50,691 nt of DNA from the NCBI GenBank assembly GCA_017856375.1, contig JAFMFC010000005.1, positions 1-50,691 on the forward strand. Reading direction: 5' to 3'. The translations under genes and the position numbers were made by a program. The notes under the pieces were generated by a model that searched no databases, was not told the DNA's origin, and saw only the letters and a list, made by a program, of their open reading frames with translations. Within the stretch, counting starts at the first letter, position 1. Each line of letters begins with the position of its first letter. This DNA comes from Ilumatobacteraceae bacterium (lineage in GTDB: Bacteria > Actinomycetota > Acidimicrobiia > Acidimicrobiales > Ilumatobacteraceae). Positions 37,428 to 47,742 of the stretch are shown in pieces.

Positions 37428-40040
37428 TCAGACCAACACCTTCGTCGCCGCTGAGCGGGCGATCTGAAGTGCTTCGTCGAGCGCAGCAGCATCCTTGCCA
37501 CCCGCCGCGGCAACGTCACCCTTGCCGCCGCCGCCACCGCCAACCTTGCGTGCCGCGTCCTTGATCAACTCTCCAGCCTGGATGCCGCTCGTTTTCCTCA
37601 CGGCTGCCACCAACGCCACGCCACCTGTCGGCGCGACTCCGCCAAGCACGACGGCTTGAACGCCTTCTCCTTCGCGAATCGCCAATGCCAACTCACGAAG
37701 ATCAGCTGGCTCGAGGCCATCGACTCGCTCGACAACGAGACCTCCAGATGCCCGCGACTGCAATTCGACTGACCTGGATCGCGCCTGTGCCGCGCGCAGC
37801 TGACGCACCTCGTCTTGTAGCGCCTTGATCTCGTCAAGTTTCTTGTTGATGGCGACCGCCATCTCCGTGGGTTGTGCGCCAAGCAGGCGGGAGGCGTCTT
37901 CTACTGCCGACTGCATGGTGCTGAGATAACGGACCGTGTTGACCCCGGTCACCGCCTCGATGCGACGGAGGTTCGAACCGATGCTCGATTCAGCAACGAT
38001 CTTGATTGCCCCAATATCGCCCGTCGCGGACACGTGCGTGCCTCCACAAAACTCGAACGACGAACCTGCTCGTAACACTCGCACCATGTCGCCGTATTTG
38101 TCACCGAAGAAAGCGATCGCACCAGATGCCAACGCCTCATCTTTCGAGGTCTCGTAGGCCTCGGTGTCCTCATTGCGCAGGACTTCCGCGTTAGCAAGAG
38201 TCTCGATGTGCTCAATCTCTTCCCGAGTCAGCGGTGCATAGTGGCTGAAGTCGAAGCGAAGACGATCCGGTGCGACGAGCGATCCAGCTTGCTTGACGTG
38301 TTCACCGAGCACTTCCCGCAAAGCGTGGTGCAAGACGTGCGTCGCCGTGTGGTTGCGCCGCGTGGCGTTACGTGCGTCGACGTCGATACGGGCAACAACT
38401 TCCTCTCCGATTTCCAGTGATCCCTCGACCATCTCACAGACATGACGTCGCAGGCCCGGCACGGCAAACGTGGTGTCGACGACCCGGGCCTCACCGGAAA
38501 CCCCGACGATCGAACCGGTGTCGCCAACCTGACCACCGCTCTCGGCATAGAACGGTGTCACATCCAGGAATACTTCGGCATTCCCGTCCTCGCGCTGCAG
38601 TACTTGCAGGACGCGAGCGGTGGATTCGTTCTTGTCGTAACCCACGAACGTCGTGATCCCATGTTCTGCGATCAACTCGCGATATGCCTCTTGCGCGCCT
38701 TCGTCGCCCGAGATCTCCTTACGCGCACTCTTCGCACGCTTGCGTTGGGCTGCCATCTCGGTCTCAAAGCCCGACGCATCGACACCGATACCGCGTTCAC
38801 CCGCGATCTCCTGTGTGAGTTCCAGAGGAAACCCGTAGGTGTCATGCAACAAAAAGGCCGAAGCGCCCGAGAGCGTCTTGGCGCCCTTGGCCATCTCGTC
38901 ATCGAGAATCGACATTCCCGTGCGCAGGGTGTGGCGAAAGCGATCTTCCTCGCGATCGAGGACACCGAGAATGAAGTCGCGGTTCTTGCGCAGATCCGGG
39001 TAAGCGTTGCCCATTACGTCGATCGCTACGGCAGACAACTCGGGCATTACCCGGGTGTCAGTTCCGAGAAGATACGCGTGTCGAACTGCGCGACGAATGA
39101 TGCGCCGCAGAACGTAACCGCGGTTCTCGTTCGAGGGGAAAACTCCATCGTTGACGAGCATTGTCGAGGATCGCGCATGTTCGGCAAGCACACGCAACGA
39201 GAAGCAGTCGCGATCTTCGTAGTCACCGGAGCGATACTTCTTGCCGGTGAGGGACGCCGCACGCTCGACGAGTGGAAACAGCACGTCGGTCTCCCAGATC
39301 GAATCGGTTCCTTGCATCAAGGCCAGAATTCGCTCGAGTCCTGCTCCCGTGTCGATCGAGGGACGCGGAAGGGGCGTTCGAGTGCCGTCTTTCGACTGGT
39401 TGAACTGCATGAAGACGAGATTCCAAAACTCGAGGAAACGATCCCCATGTGGATCGTTCAGTGGGCCACCCTCCGGCCCGAACGCTGGTCCTCGATCGAT
39501 GTGAATTTCCGAGCAGGGACCGCACGGGCCGGTCTCACCCATCTGCCAGAAGTTGTCGGCATCACCGAGACGCTGGATGCGCGACATCGGCACACCAACT
39601 TGTTCGTGCCAGATCTGCTCCGCCTCGTCATCGCTCTCATGAACCGTGATCCACAGGCGATCTCCATCGAATCCGAAAACCTCCGTGACGAGTTCCCAAC
39701 TCCACGGAATGGCGTCCTGCTTGAAGTAGTCACCGAAGCTGAAGTTGCCCATCATTTCGAAGAACACGAGGTGGCGCTTGGTGCGACCGACATCGTCCAG
39801 GTCGTTGTGCTTTCCCCCCGCGCGAGCGCACTTCTGCACCGAAACCGCACGCGAATACGGCGCCGCCTCATCACCGAGGAAATACGGCTTGAACGGCACC
39901 ATGCCGGCGACCGTGAACAGCACCGTCGGGTCGTGCGGAATGAGGCTCGCCGACGGAACCCGCGAATGACCCTTGCTGGCGAAGAACCCGAGGAAAGCTT
40001 CTCGCAACTGATCGGCAGTTTGGATCTTCGAGCCAGCCAT
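37428..40040 (-). CDS. alaS: Alanyl-tRNA synthetase
   Basis: REAFLGFFASKGHSRVPSASLIPHDPTVLFTVAGMVPFKPYFLG; HTATHVLHHALREVLG; FCGGTHV; KVGGGGGGKGDVAAAGG. Confidence 0.98.
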   Translation of the reverse strand: MAGSKIQTADQLREAFLGFFASKGHSRVPSASLIPHDPTVLFTVAGMVPFKPYFLGDEAAPYSRAVSVQKCARAGGKHNDLDDVGRTKRHLVFFEMMGNFSFGDYFKQDAIPWSWELVTEVFGFDGDRLWITVHESDDEAEQIWHEQVGVPMSRIQRLGDADNFWQMGETGPCGPCSEIHIDRGPAFGPEGGPLNDPHGDRFLEFWNLVFMQFNQSKDGTRTPLPRPSIDTGAGLERILALMQGTDSIWETDVLFPLVERAASLTGKKYRSGDYEDRDCFSLRVLAEHARSSTMLVNDGVFPSNENRGYVLRRIIRRAVRHAYLLGTDTRVMPELSAVAIDVMGNAYPDLRKNRDFILGVLDREEDRFRHTLRTGMSILDDEMAKGAKTLSGASAFLLHDTYGFPLELTQEIAGERGIGVDASGFETEMAAQRKRAKSARKEISGDEGAQEAYRELIAEHGITTFVGYDKNESTARVLQVLQREDGNAEVFLDVTPFYAESGGQVGDTGSIVGVSGEARVVDTTFAVPGLRRHVCEMVEGSLEIGEEVVARIDVDARNATRRNHTATHVLHHALREVLGEHVKQAGSLVAPDRLRFDFSHYAPLTREEIEHIETLANAEVLRNEDTEAYETSKDEALASGAIAFFGDKYGDMVRVLRAGSSFEFCGGTHVSATGDIGAIKIVAESSIGSNLRRIEAVTGVNTVRYLSTMQSAVEDASRLLGAQPTEMAVAINKKLDEIKALQDEVRQLRAAQARSRSVELQSRASGGLVVERVDGLEPADLRELALAIREGEGVQAVVLGGVAPTGGVALVAAVRKTSGIQAGELIKDAARKVGGGGGGKGDVAAAGGKDAAALDEALQIARSAATKVLV

Positions 40041-40092
40041 CGTGACTCAAGTCTAGAGGTCGTACTTCTCGCCGATCAGAGACGAAATGCTG

Positions 40093-41346
40093 CTAGTTGC
40101 GAAAGTAAGGCTGTGAGCGTGGGGGACGACCAGGGGTCTGCTCAGGCAGATGATCACGATCAACCGCCGTCGGATCGTGATGTGGAGAGCGGTAGTCGAC
40201 GCCATGACCAATTTCAGCGGCACCCGCATAGTGAGCATCGGCGAGGAACGGCGGGACAGCGACATCAACACCTCGACGAACATCGTCTCGCGCGGTCCAG
40301 ATTGCGTGTGAAACCGAGTTGCTCTTGGGGGCCCTGGCCATGTACACCACCGCTTGAGCGAGGTTCAACTGGGCTTCCGGCAGTCCCACCACTTCGAGTG
40401 CATGGGCTGCGGCCACCGCCACGACGAGCGCCTGAGGATCGGCGACCCCGATGTCCTCACTCGCAAGAATCACCAATCGCCTCGCGATGAATCGCGGATC
40501 CTCTCCCGCCTCGAGCATCCGCGCCAGCCAGAACACTCCGGCTTCGACGTCACTTGCCCGAATGCTCTTGATGAACGCCGACGTCACGTCGTAGTGATCG
40601 TCTCGCCCGTACCGCATCGCACTCACACCAAGCGCCGCCTCGACGTCCTCGATCCCGACCACGACGCCATCACTTGTGCGACCTTTGGCGATTGCGCAGG
40701 CCACCTCGAGAGCAGTCAATGCCTGTCGACCATCGCCTCCACATCGAGCGGATAGGAGTTCGAGCGCCGCGGGTTCGGCTTCAGCCGACTCTGCCGCCAG
40801 GCCTCGTTCCAATAGCTGATGTGTTGCTGCAGTCGTGAGCGACTCGAGACGAAACAGCGTGCTCCTACTGCGCAGCGGTGCATTGACCTCGAAGAACGGA
40901 TTCTCCGTCGTCGCCCCGATCAAGGTGATCACACCGCTCTCGGTAGCCGGGAGCAACGCATCCTGTTGGCTCTTGGAGAATCGGTGGATCTCGTCGACGA
41001 ACACGATCGTGCCAATTCCTTGTTGACCGAGTCGTTGCTCCGCACGATCGACCGCTTCACGAACCTCTTTGACACCAGCCGTTACTGCAGACAGTCGTTC
41101 GAATGCGCGATTGGTCGTCGCAGCAATCACTTCAGCAAGCGTCGTCTTGCCAGTTCCGGGTGGCCCCCAGAAGATCGCACTCGAAATGCGATCCGACTCG
41201 ATCAATCGACGAAGTGGCGCCCCTGCCGCCAGGAGGTGTTCCTGTCCGACGATGTCGTCCAAGGTGCGCGGTCGCAGACGAGCTGCCAACGGTGCTTGAC
41301 TGCGCAACTGCTCTGCTGCTCGGGCGCTGAACAGGTCGTCACCCAC
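40093..41346 (-). CDS. rarA: Replication-associated recombination AAA+ ATPase RarA (MgsA/WRNIP1 family)
   Basis: LAARLRPRTLDDIVGQEHLL, FWGPPGTGKTTLAEVIA, VFVDEIHRFSKSQQDALLP, IGATTENPFFEVN. Confidence 0.95.
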   Translation of the reverse strand: MGDDLFSARAAEQLRSQAPLAARLRPRTLDDIVGQEHLLAAGAPLRRLIESDRISSAIFWGPPGTGKTTLAEVIAATTNRAFERLSAVTAGVKEVREAVDRAEQRLGQQGIGTIVFVDEIHRFSKSQQDALLPATESGVITLIGATTENPFFEVNAPLRSRSTLFRLESLTTAATHQLLERGLAAESAEAEPAALELLSARCGGDGRQALTALEVACAIAKGRTSDGVVVGIEDVEAALGVSAMRYGRDDHYDVTSAFIKSIRASDVEAGVFWLARMLEAGEDPRFIARRLVILASEDIGVADPQALVVAVAAAHALEVVGLPEAQLNLAQAVVYMARAPKSNSVSHAIWTARDDVRRGVDVAVPPFLADAHYAGAAEIGHGVDYRSPHHDPTAVDRDHLPEQTPGRPPRSQPYFRN

Positions 41347-41360
41347 GACGAACCAACCGC

Positions 41361-43127
41361 TCAGCTCTTGGCGGGCTTGGGCAACGTGCGGATGCCGAGT
41401 TCCGCCAACTGCGCGTCGCCAACCTGCGTCGGCGCATTGGTCATCGGATCAAGACCAGACTGAGTCTTGGGAAAGGCGATCACTTCGCGAATGTTTTCCT
41501 CACCTGCCAGGATCGCTACCAAGCGGTCGATTCCAAAGGCGAAGCCACCGTGCGGTGGCGCACCGAACCTAAACGGTTGCAGGAAGAAACCGAAACGACG
41601 GTCGGCCTCCTCATCGGTGATACCGAGGTGACGGAACACCCTCCGCTGCATCTCGGGATCATGGATTCGAATCGATCCTGAGCCCAACTCCCAACCGTTC
41701 AGCACCAGGTCATACGCCAAGGCACGAACACTCATCGGATCTGTTTCGAGGCGATCGATGTCGTCCGGGTGAGGCTGACAGAACGGATGATGACCCGGCT
41801 GCGCGCGACCCGTCTGCGCATTGATTCCGACGAAGAGAGGAAAATCGACCACCCAGACATATCGATAGGGACCCTCGTGCACCGGGGGACGTCCGATGTC
41901 ATTGCGCAACTGTCCCAGCACTTCGCAAGTAGTCGACCATTCGTCGGCGACGAGCAACAACAGATCGCCGGTCACCGCGCCGGTTCTAGTCAGCAAGTTC
42001 TGCTTTTCTGCATCGCCAAGGAACTTCGCCACGGGAGAATCGAGTGCGCCACCCTCGCCCACCCGCATCCACACGAGACCCTTTGCACCTACTTGCTTGG
42101 CGCGGTCCGTGAGCTGATCCAACTTGTTGCGGCCGGCCGCGGCTGCCTCGGGGTACGTGGCCGCATCCACACGAATACCCTTGATTGAAGGAGCCTGGGC
42201 AAAAGCTTTGAACTCTGTCGCTGCAAACACCGAGGTCAACTCGATCAACTCGAGCCCGAATCGCATGTCCGGTTTGTCCACACCGAAACGGTTCATCGCG
42301 TCACGCCAGGTGATTCGCTCGATTTCGGGTGGCGCAGATCCAATGACCGACTCTGCAGCTGCCACAACCGCACGGCTGATCGCGCCGAGCACGTCATCGA
42401 CCCCAACGAAACTCATTTCGGCATCGAGCTGCATGAATTCGTATTGACGATCTGCGCGCAGGTCCTCGTCGCGAAGGCAACGAGCGATTTGGTAGTAGCG
42501 GTCCACCCCAGCCACCATCAGCAACTGCTTCCACAGTTGCGGCGACTGAGGTAAGGCGTAGAACGAACCGGGCTCCTTGCGCGACGGCACGAGGAATTCG
42601 CGCGCACCCTCTGGGGTACTCGGCATGAGGAAGGGCGTTTCCACTTCCACGAATTCCTGTTGTTCCATCGCCCGACGAATGGCGGAGTTGACTTTGGCCC
42701 GAATGCGAAGGTTGCGTTGCATTCGTTCACGTCGGATATCGATGTAGCGATACTTCAGGCGAACGTTTTCATCCACGTCGTCCGCTCGTGAATCGACAGG
42801 AAATGGTGGTGCCTCAGCCTTGTTCAAGGTGGTCACCACACAATCGACAATCTCGACCGAGCCAGTGCGAATGTTCTCGTTCACCGTCCCTGCGGGACGA
42901 GCCTGCACGGTTCCTTCGATCCGCACCACCCACTCACTGCGGGCATCCACGCTGGCATCGACGACACACTGCACCACGCCTGTGTGATCACGCAGATCAA
43001 GGAAGGCGAGGTGTTCTCCGTGTTCACGTCGACGGGCGATCCAGCCGCACAGAACCACCTTGGAACCCACCAGGTCGGCAGTGACGCGCCCACACAAATG
43101 TGAACGCAAAGACGTGGGCTCGCTCAC
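41361..43127 (-). CDS. aspS: Aspartyl-tRNA synthetase (bacterial type with GAD domain)
   Basis: LRSHLCGRVTADLVGSKVVLCGWIARRREHGEHLAFLDLRDHTG, RCLRDEDLRADRQYEFMQLDAEMSF, GFAFGIDRLVAILAG. Confidence 0.96.
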   Translation of the reverse strand: MSEPTSLRSHLCGRVTADLVGSKVVLCGWIARRREHGEHLAFLDLRDHTGVVQCVVDASVDARSEWVVRIEGTVQARPAGTVNENIRTGSVEIVDCVVTTLNKAEAPPFPVDSRADDVDENVRLKYRYIDIRRERMQRNLRIRAKVNSAIRRAMEQQEFVEVETPFLMPSTPEGAREFLVPSRKEPGSFYALPQSPQLWKQLLMVAGVDRYYQIARCLRDEDLRADRQYEFMQLDAEMSFVGVDDVLGAISRAVVAAAESVIGSAPPEIERITWRDAMNRFGVDKPDMRFGLELIELTSVFAATEFKAFAQAPSIKGIRVDAATYPEAAAAGRNKLDQLTDRAKQVGAKGLVWMRVGEGGALDSPVAKFLGDAEKQNLLTRTGAVTGDLLLLVADEWSTTCEVLGQLRNDIGRPPVHEGPYRYVWVVDFPLFVGINAQTGRAQPGHHPFCQPHPDDIDRLETDPMSVRALAYDLVLNGWELGSGSIRIHDPEMQRRVFRHLGITDEEADRRFGFFLQPFRFGAPPHGGFAFGIDRLVAILAGEENIREVIAFPKTQSGLDPMTNAPTQVGDAQLAELGIRTLPKPAKS

Positions 43128-44389
43128 TTGACATCCGTTACTGCAAGCGTGCGCTGCACGATCTCGATCAGGTTGGCCCGCTTGACCGTGGTTTGTTCAC
43201 CGCTCGACATCAGGCGCATCACGATACTGTCGCTCGCCAATTCATCGGAGCCAATGATCAATGCAATCTCGGCTCCACTCCGATCTGCCGCCTTCATTTG
43301 GGCCTTCATACTCCGCTGTTCGAACGCGCGATCCGTCGAGATGTCCGCTGCTCGCAACTCGGCAGCGACGCGCAGAGCTTCCCCACCACCGGTGGTATCA
43401 ACCACGAAGACACGAACCGTCTCGCGGGGTGACGGAAACACCGACTCGGCGTCACAAGCCAACAACGTGCGGTCGAGACCGAGGGCGAAGCCCACTCCTG
43501 GCGTGGCGGGCCCGCCTAGTTGCTCGACCAGGCCGTCGTAGCGTCCTCCCCCGCCGATCGCCGTGTGGGCTGCGGACAGCGATGTACTGACGAACTCGAA
43601 GGTCGTGTGGCAGTAGTAATCGAGGCCACGGACCAGTCTCGCCTCAACTGTGAACGGAATTCCAAGTTCGGTGAGCGATTGACGTACCACCGCGAAATGT
43701 TGGGCGGATTCGACCCCGAGGTAATCCTCGATTCGGGGCGCACCCTGAATGACAGGAGCATCATCCGGTCGCTTCGAGTCGAGAACTCGCAACGGATTCT
43801 TGGCCAGCGTCGCACGCGAGTCGACGGTCAGTTGCTCTTCATGGTCGCGGAAGTACTTCGCGAGAGCCTCCGTCCATCGTGCCCGCTCATCGGCGTTGCC
43901 GAGTGTGTTGAGCGCCAAGTGAACCTGGCGCAAACCGAGAGCGCGGTAGAAATCCCAGGCCAGCGCGATGACTTCGACATCGGCATGCGGGTCAGTAACG
44001 CCAAGTACTTCGACACCCACTTGGTCGAACTGTCGGTAGCGACCTTGTTGCGGTTTTTCGTACCTGAAGTTGGGACCCGCGTACCACACCTTCCACGGTG
44101 TCGTAGGCCGGTGTTGAACGAATGCTCGACATACACTGGCCGTCTGCTCCGGGCGAAGCGCCACCCGTCGACCACCCTTGTCCTCGAAGTCGTACATCTC
44201 CTTCGTCACGACGTCGGTGGCCTCACCAAGTCGGAGGAACACCCCCAAGTCCTCGAACATGGGCGGGATCATGTATGAGCACCCGTAACGCGATGCCACC
44301 TCGGCGAACGCCTCCTGAAACGCGCGCCATCTCGCGGCGTCGGGAGGAAGGATGTCCCGGGTGCCAGGACTTGTGGCGAACGAATTCAC
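43124..44389 (-). CDS. hisS: Histidyl-tRNA synthetase
   Basis: PGTRDILPPDAARWRAFQEAF, YRQFDQVGVEVLG, VRGLDYYCHTTFEFV, GVGFALGLDR. Confidence 0.96.
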   Translation of the reverse strand: MNSFATSPGTRDILPPDAARWRAFQEAFAEVASRYGCSYMIPPMFEDLGVFLRLGEATDVVTKEMYDFEDKGGRRVALRPEQTASVCRAFVQHRPTTPWKVWYAGPNFRYEKPQQGRYRQFDQVGVEVLGVTDPHADVEVIALAWDFYRALGLRQVHLALNTLGNADERARWTEALAKYFRDHEEQLTVDSRATLAKNPLRVLDSKRPDDAPVIQGAPRIEDYLGVESAQHFAVVRQSLTELGIPFTVEARLVRGLDYYCHTTFEFVSTSLSAAHTAIGGGGRYDGLVEQLGGPATPGVGFALGLDRTLLACDAESVFPSPRETVRVFVVDTTGGGEALRVAAELRAADISTDRAFEQRSMKAQMKAADRSGAEIALIIGSDELASDSIVMRLMSSGEQTTVKRANLIEIVQRTLAVTDVK

Positions 44390-46617
44390 GCAAGAACACT
44401 AGATGCCGGATGCTCGCTCGACATCACTCGATAGGCGTCGTACACGGAATCGATTCGCTTGATCGTACGAAGCACCGACTGCAGGTGGCTCGGGTCAGCA
44501 AACTCGAATTCGAAACGCATCTTCGCCACCCGGTCCGATCCCGTGTGGGTGGAACACGAGACGATGTTGACATGCTCCTCGGACAAGGCATTGGCGACGT
44601 CGCGCAACAGTCTCGTGCGATCAATGGCAACCACCTCGACGGCCGCGATGAACGTCGTGTCCTGGAGTTGACCGGACCATTCGACATCCACGAGACGACC
44701 TTCGTTCCGCGCCACCACCGACGTTGCACGAGCGCAATCGCCGCGGTGAACTGCGACGAGTCCCGTCGCACCAAGAACTCCGAGAATGTCGTCTCCGGGT
44801 AGCGGCGTACAACACGAAGCGAGTTGCACCATCGTTGCGTCCAGCCCGTCGACATGGACTCCCGGTCCGCGCGATCCTCCTGATTCGACGTCAAAACGAG
44901 TGCCCATCGAGAGCAACTCCCCCGTTGTCGAGTCGCGCATTGCACGGGTCACCCGCGTGGCGAACGTCTGAGCTGAAACGTGACCTTCACCAATCGCTCG
45001 GAACAACGTCGAAGCGTCTTGGTAGTTCATCGCCTCCAATTCCTCGGCGAAGGCGCGAGAGCCAAGCACCGCTGCGACGGGGATCCCGAGACCGCGCAGA
45101 TGCTCCACCAGGTCATCGCGACCAGTTTCAAGGATGTCTTCGTTGCGTTCGCGCGCGAACCATTGCTTAACTTTGCTTTTTGCCTTCGGTGAGTTGACGA
45201 ACTCGAGCCACTCTTCTTGTGGACCGGCATCTTCCGCCGTCGATGTCAGCACCTCACAGGTATCGCCCGACACCAACTTGGTGTTCAACGGCACGAGTCG
45301 ACCATTTACGCGGGCGCCAACACAGTGGTGCCCGATCTCGGTGTGCACGCTGTACGCAAAGTCGACGGGCGTCGAGTCCACGGGCAAAGCGATCGCCTTT
45401 CCCTTCGGCGTAAACGCGAAAATCTCGTCTTGCTCGAGGTCGGTCTTCAAGTTCTCTAGGAATTGCAGCGGGTCGGAAATCTCGTCCTGCCAATCCACGA
45501 TCCGGTTCAACCAATCGATGTCAGTCGCGGCTGCGCCGTCCTTGTAAGCCCAGTGCGAGGCCACACCCCACTCCGCGCGCCGATGCATATCGTGCGAGCG
45601 AATCTGTACTTCAATTGCCTTTCCGCCCGGTCCGATGACCGTCGTGTGCAGGGATTGATAAAGATTGAACTTGGGCATCGCAATGTAATCCTTGAAGCGA
45701 CCGGCAACGGGAGTCCAGTGTCCGTGGATGCAACCGAGCGCGGCATAACACGACTTGACGTCGTCAACAATGATGCGGATCGCCATCAGATCGAAGATGT
45801 CGTCGAATTCCCGACCTTTCTGAACCATCTTCTCGTAGAGACTCCAGAGGTGTTTGCCGCGTGCGGTGAGGTCTGCGCGAATGCCGACTTCCGTCAACCA
45901 CTGGTTGACCTGACCGAGCGCCTTTGCCAGATAGACGTCACGCTCTGGCGCGCGTGAAGACACGAGATAGTCGAGCTCGGCATAACGCTTCGGATACAGC
46001 GCAGCGAAGGAGAGATCCTCCAGTTGTTGACGAATCTCTTGCATGCCCAAGCGATGCGCGAGGGGTGCGTAGATGTCCAACGTCTCCTGAGCGACCCGAC
46101 GTTGCTTTTCGAACGGCGCGGAGGCGATGGTGCGCATGTTGTGGAGACGATCGGCCAGCTTGATGATCAAGACACGGAGGTCTTTCGCCATCGCCACGAG
46201 CATCTTGCGCATGGTCGCCGCCTGCTGCGCCTCGCGCGAGTCGAACTGCAGTCGCTCCAATTTCGTCAGGCCGTCGACTATCGAGGCGACCTCTTTGCCG
46301 AAATTCGATTCGACGTCGGCAAGCGTGATCTCGGTGTCCTCCACCGCATCGTGGAGCAATGCAGCCGCCAACGACACCTCGTCCAGACCGATCTCCGCCA
46401 CGATCCGAGCAACGGCAACCGGATGCGAGATGTACAGCTCGCCGCTCATTCGCGACTGATTGCGGTGTGCTTCACGAGCCATCTCGAACGCCGTGTTGAT
46501 CATTCCCACCTGACCCTTGGGGTGACGGGCTCGATACAGGCTGAGCAAGGGGGCCAACTCGGTGGATACCGACGCTTGGGAACGGCGCCATGGGAGGACG
46601 CGGGACGTGGTGCTCAT
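44386..46617 (-). CDS. relA: Bifunctional (p)ppGpp synthetase/hydrolase, RelA/SpoT family
   Basis: HD domain LLHDAVEDTEIT, synthetase GRFKDYIAMPKFNLYQSLHTTV, TGS domain and ACT C-terminus. Confidence 0.96.
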   Translation of the reverse strand: MSTTSRVLPWRRSQASVSTELAPLLSLYRARHPKGQVGMINTAFEMAREAHRNQSRMSGELYISHPVAVARIVAEIGLDEVSLAAALLHDAVEDTEITLADVESNFGKEVASIVDGLTKLERLQFDSREAQQAATMRKMLVAMAKDLRVLIIKLADRLHNMRTIASAPFEKQRRVAQETLDIYAPLAHRLGMQEIRQQLEDLSFAALYPKRYAELDYLVSSRAPERDVYLAKALGQVNQWLTEVGIRADLTARGKHLWSLYEKMVQKGREFDDIFDLMAIRIIVDDVKSCYAALGCIHGHWTPVAGRFKDYIAMPKFNLYQSLHTTVIGPGGKAIEVQIRSHDMHRRAEWGVASHWAYKDGAAATDIDWLNRIVDWQDEISDPLQFLENLKTDLEQDEIFAFTPKGKAIALPVDSTPVDFAYSVHTEIGHHCVGARVNGRLVPLNTKLVSGDTCEVLTSTAEDAGPQEEWLEFVNSPKAKSKVKQWFARERNEDILETGRDDLVEHLRGLGIPVAAVLGSRAFAEELEAMNYQDASTLFRAIGEGHVSAQTFATRVTRAMRDSTTGELLSMGTRFDVESGGSRGPGVHVDGLDATMVQLASCCTPLPGDDILGVLGATGLVAVHRGDCARATSVVARNEGRLVDVEWSGQLQDTTFIAAVEVVAIDRTRLLRDVANALSEEHVNIVSCSTHTGSDRVAKMRFEFEFADPSHLQSVLRTIKRIDSVYDAYRVMSSEHPASSVLA

Positions 46618-46653
46618 GCGCTCACCAACATGCCCGAATTCTACGGGCTGGAA

Positions 46654-47742
46654 TCAGCGGCGCTTGTTCTTGCGAGGTCGCGGCGGGTGGCTGAGCGCAC
46701 TGGTTGCCCGCGCAATGCCACCCACAGGCTCGGCCTTGATGCGCTTCGAATCCTCGCGACCCGATCCCATCAGTCGCTGCATTTCCTCGCCGAGATGCAA
46801 CACGTTCTTCATGGCTGCGTAACGCTGCTCCCGGGCCTTGTATACCGCGAGTAACGGGGCGGCAATGAAGATCGACGAATACGCGCCTAGAAACAAACCA
46901 ACCAGCAGTGCAATAGCGAACTCACGGAGTGTCACCGCTCCGAGCCACCACGAGCCGACGACAAGTAGCGATATCACCGGCAGAAGCGACGAGATGGAAG
47001 TATTCAGTGAACGCATCAATACCTGATTCATCGACACGTTCACAATGTCGCCGTACGAAACTCGCGAGGATCCGAGCCGCTTGGCATTGTCGTGGACACG
47101 GTCGAACACGACGATCGTGTCGTAGAGCGAGTAGCCGAGGATTGTGAGAAACGCCACCACGGTGGCAGGCGTGACGAGAAAGCCGAACAAGGAGTACACG
47201 CCAACACTGATCACGACGTCATGGACCATGGCAGCGAACGCCGCCACTGCCATCTTCCACTCGAAACGCCACGCGATAAACAGAGACACCAGCACGAAAA
47301 ACACGAGCAGAGCACGCACCGCCTTGTTCGTGAGGCTGCTACCCCATGACGAACTCACTCGCGCCTCACTGACTTCCTGGGACTCGATTCCCGCCTTCTC
47401 TGCCAATTGCTCCTTGACGGCGAGGCGAACCTCATCTGTCTGGTCGGCAGTTTGAACTCGAATACGACGACCCTCGCTGCTACTCAATTCCTGAATCTTT
47501 GCGGTGGTCACTTCGACGTTGTTCGCGGCGAGAATCTCTTCGACGTCACCGATTTGCACCGTCTCGGTCGACATCTCCCAGGAAACGCCACCCTCGAAGT
47601 CGATGCCCAAATTGAGTCCGCGAAAACCCAGCGAAAAAATCGAGACGAGAACCAGCAACCCAGAGAATCCGAACCCCCACATTCGACGACCAACAAAGTT
47701 GATTGTCGTCTCTCCGCGATACAGCCGACCCCAGATGCTCAT
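46654..47742 (-). CDS. secF: Protein translocase subunit SecF
   Basis: LGIDFEGGVSWEM, TILGYSLYDTIVVFDRVHDN, RSLNTSISSLLPVISLL. Confidence 0.95.
   Translation of the reverse strand: MSIWGRLYRGETTINFVGRRMWGFGFSGLLVLVSIFSLGFRGLNLGIDFEGGVSWEMSTETVQIGDVEEILAANNVEVTTAKIQELSSSEGRRIRVQTADQTDEVRLAVKEQLAEKAGIESQEVSEARVSSSWGSSLTNKAVRALLVFFVLVSLFIAWRFEWKMAVAAFAAMVHDVVISVGVYSLFGFLVTPATVVAFLTILGYSLYDTIVVFDRVHDNAKRLGSSRVSYGDIVNVSMNQVLMRSLNTSISSLLPVISLLVVGSWWLGAVTLREFAIALLVGLFLGAYSSIFIAAPLLAVYKAREQRYAAMKNVLHLGEEMQRLMGSGREDSKRIKAEPVGGIARATSALSHPPRPRKNKRR

Noticed and set aside
37490-37560. GC-rich repeat-like run (gccgccgccgccaccgcc)
   Set aside because: Encodes the conserved glycine-rich GGGGGGKG motif of AlaRS C-terminal region; not a genuine repeat array.
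40053-40283. 76-aa minus-strand ORF overlapping the rarA 3' end
   Set aside because: Out-of-frame overlap with rarA, no motifs; not credible as a gene.
38442-40490. 682-aa plus-strand ORF antisense to alaS
   Set aside because: Mirror of a well-supported alaS reading frame in high-GC DNA; no recognisable domains in the translation.
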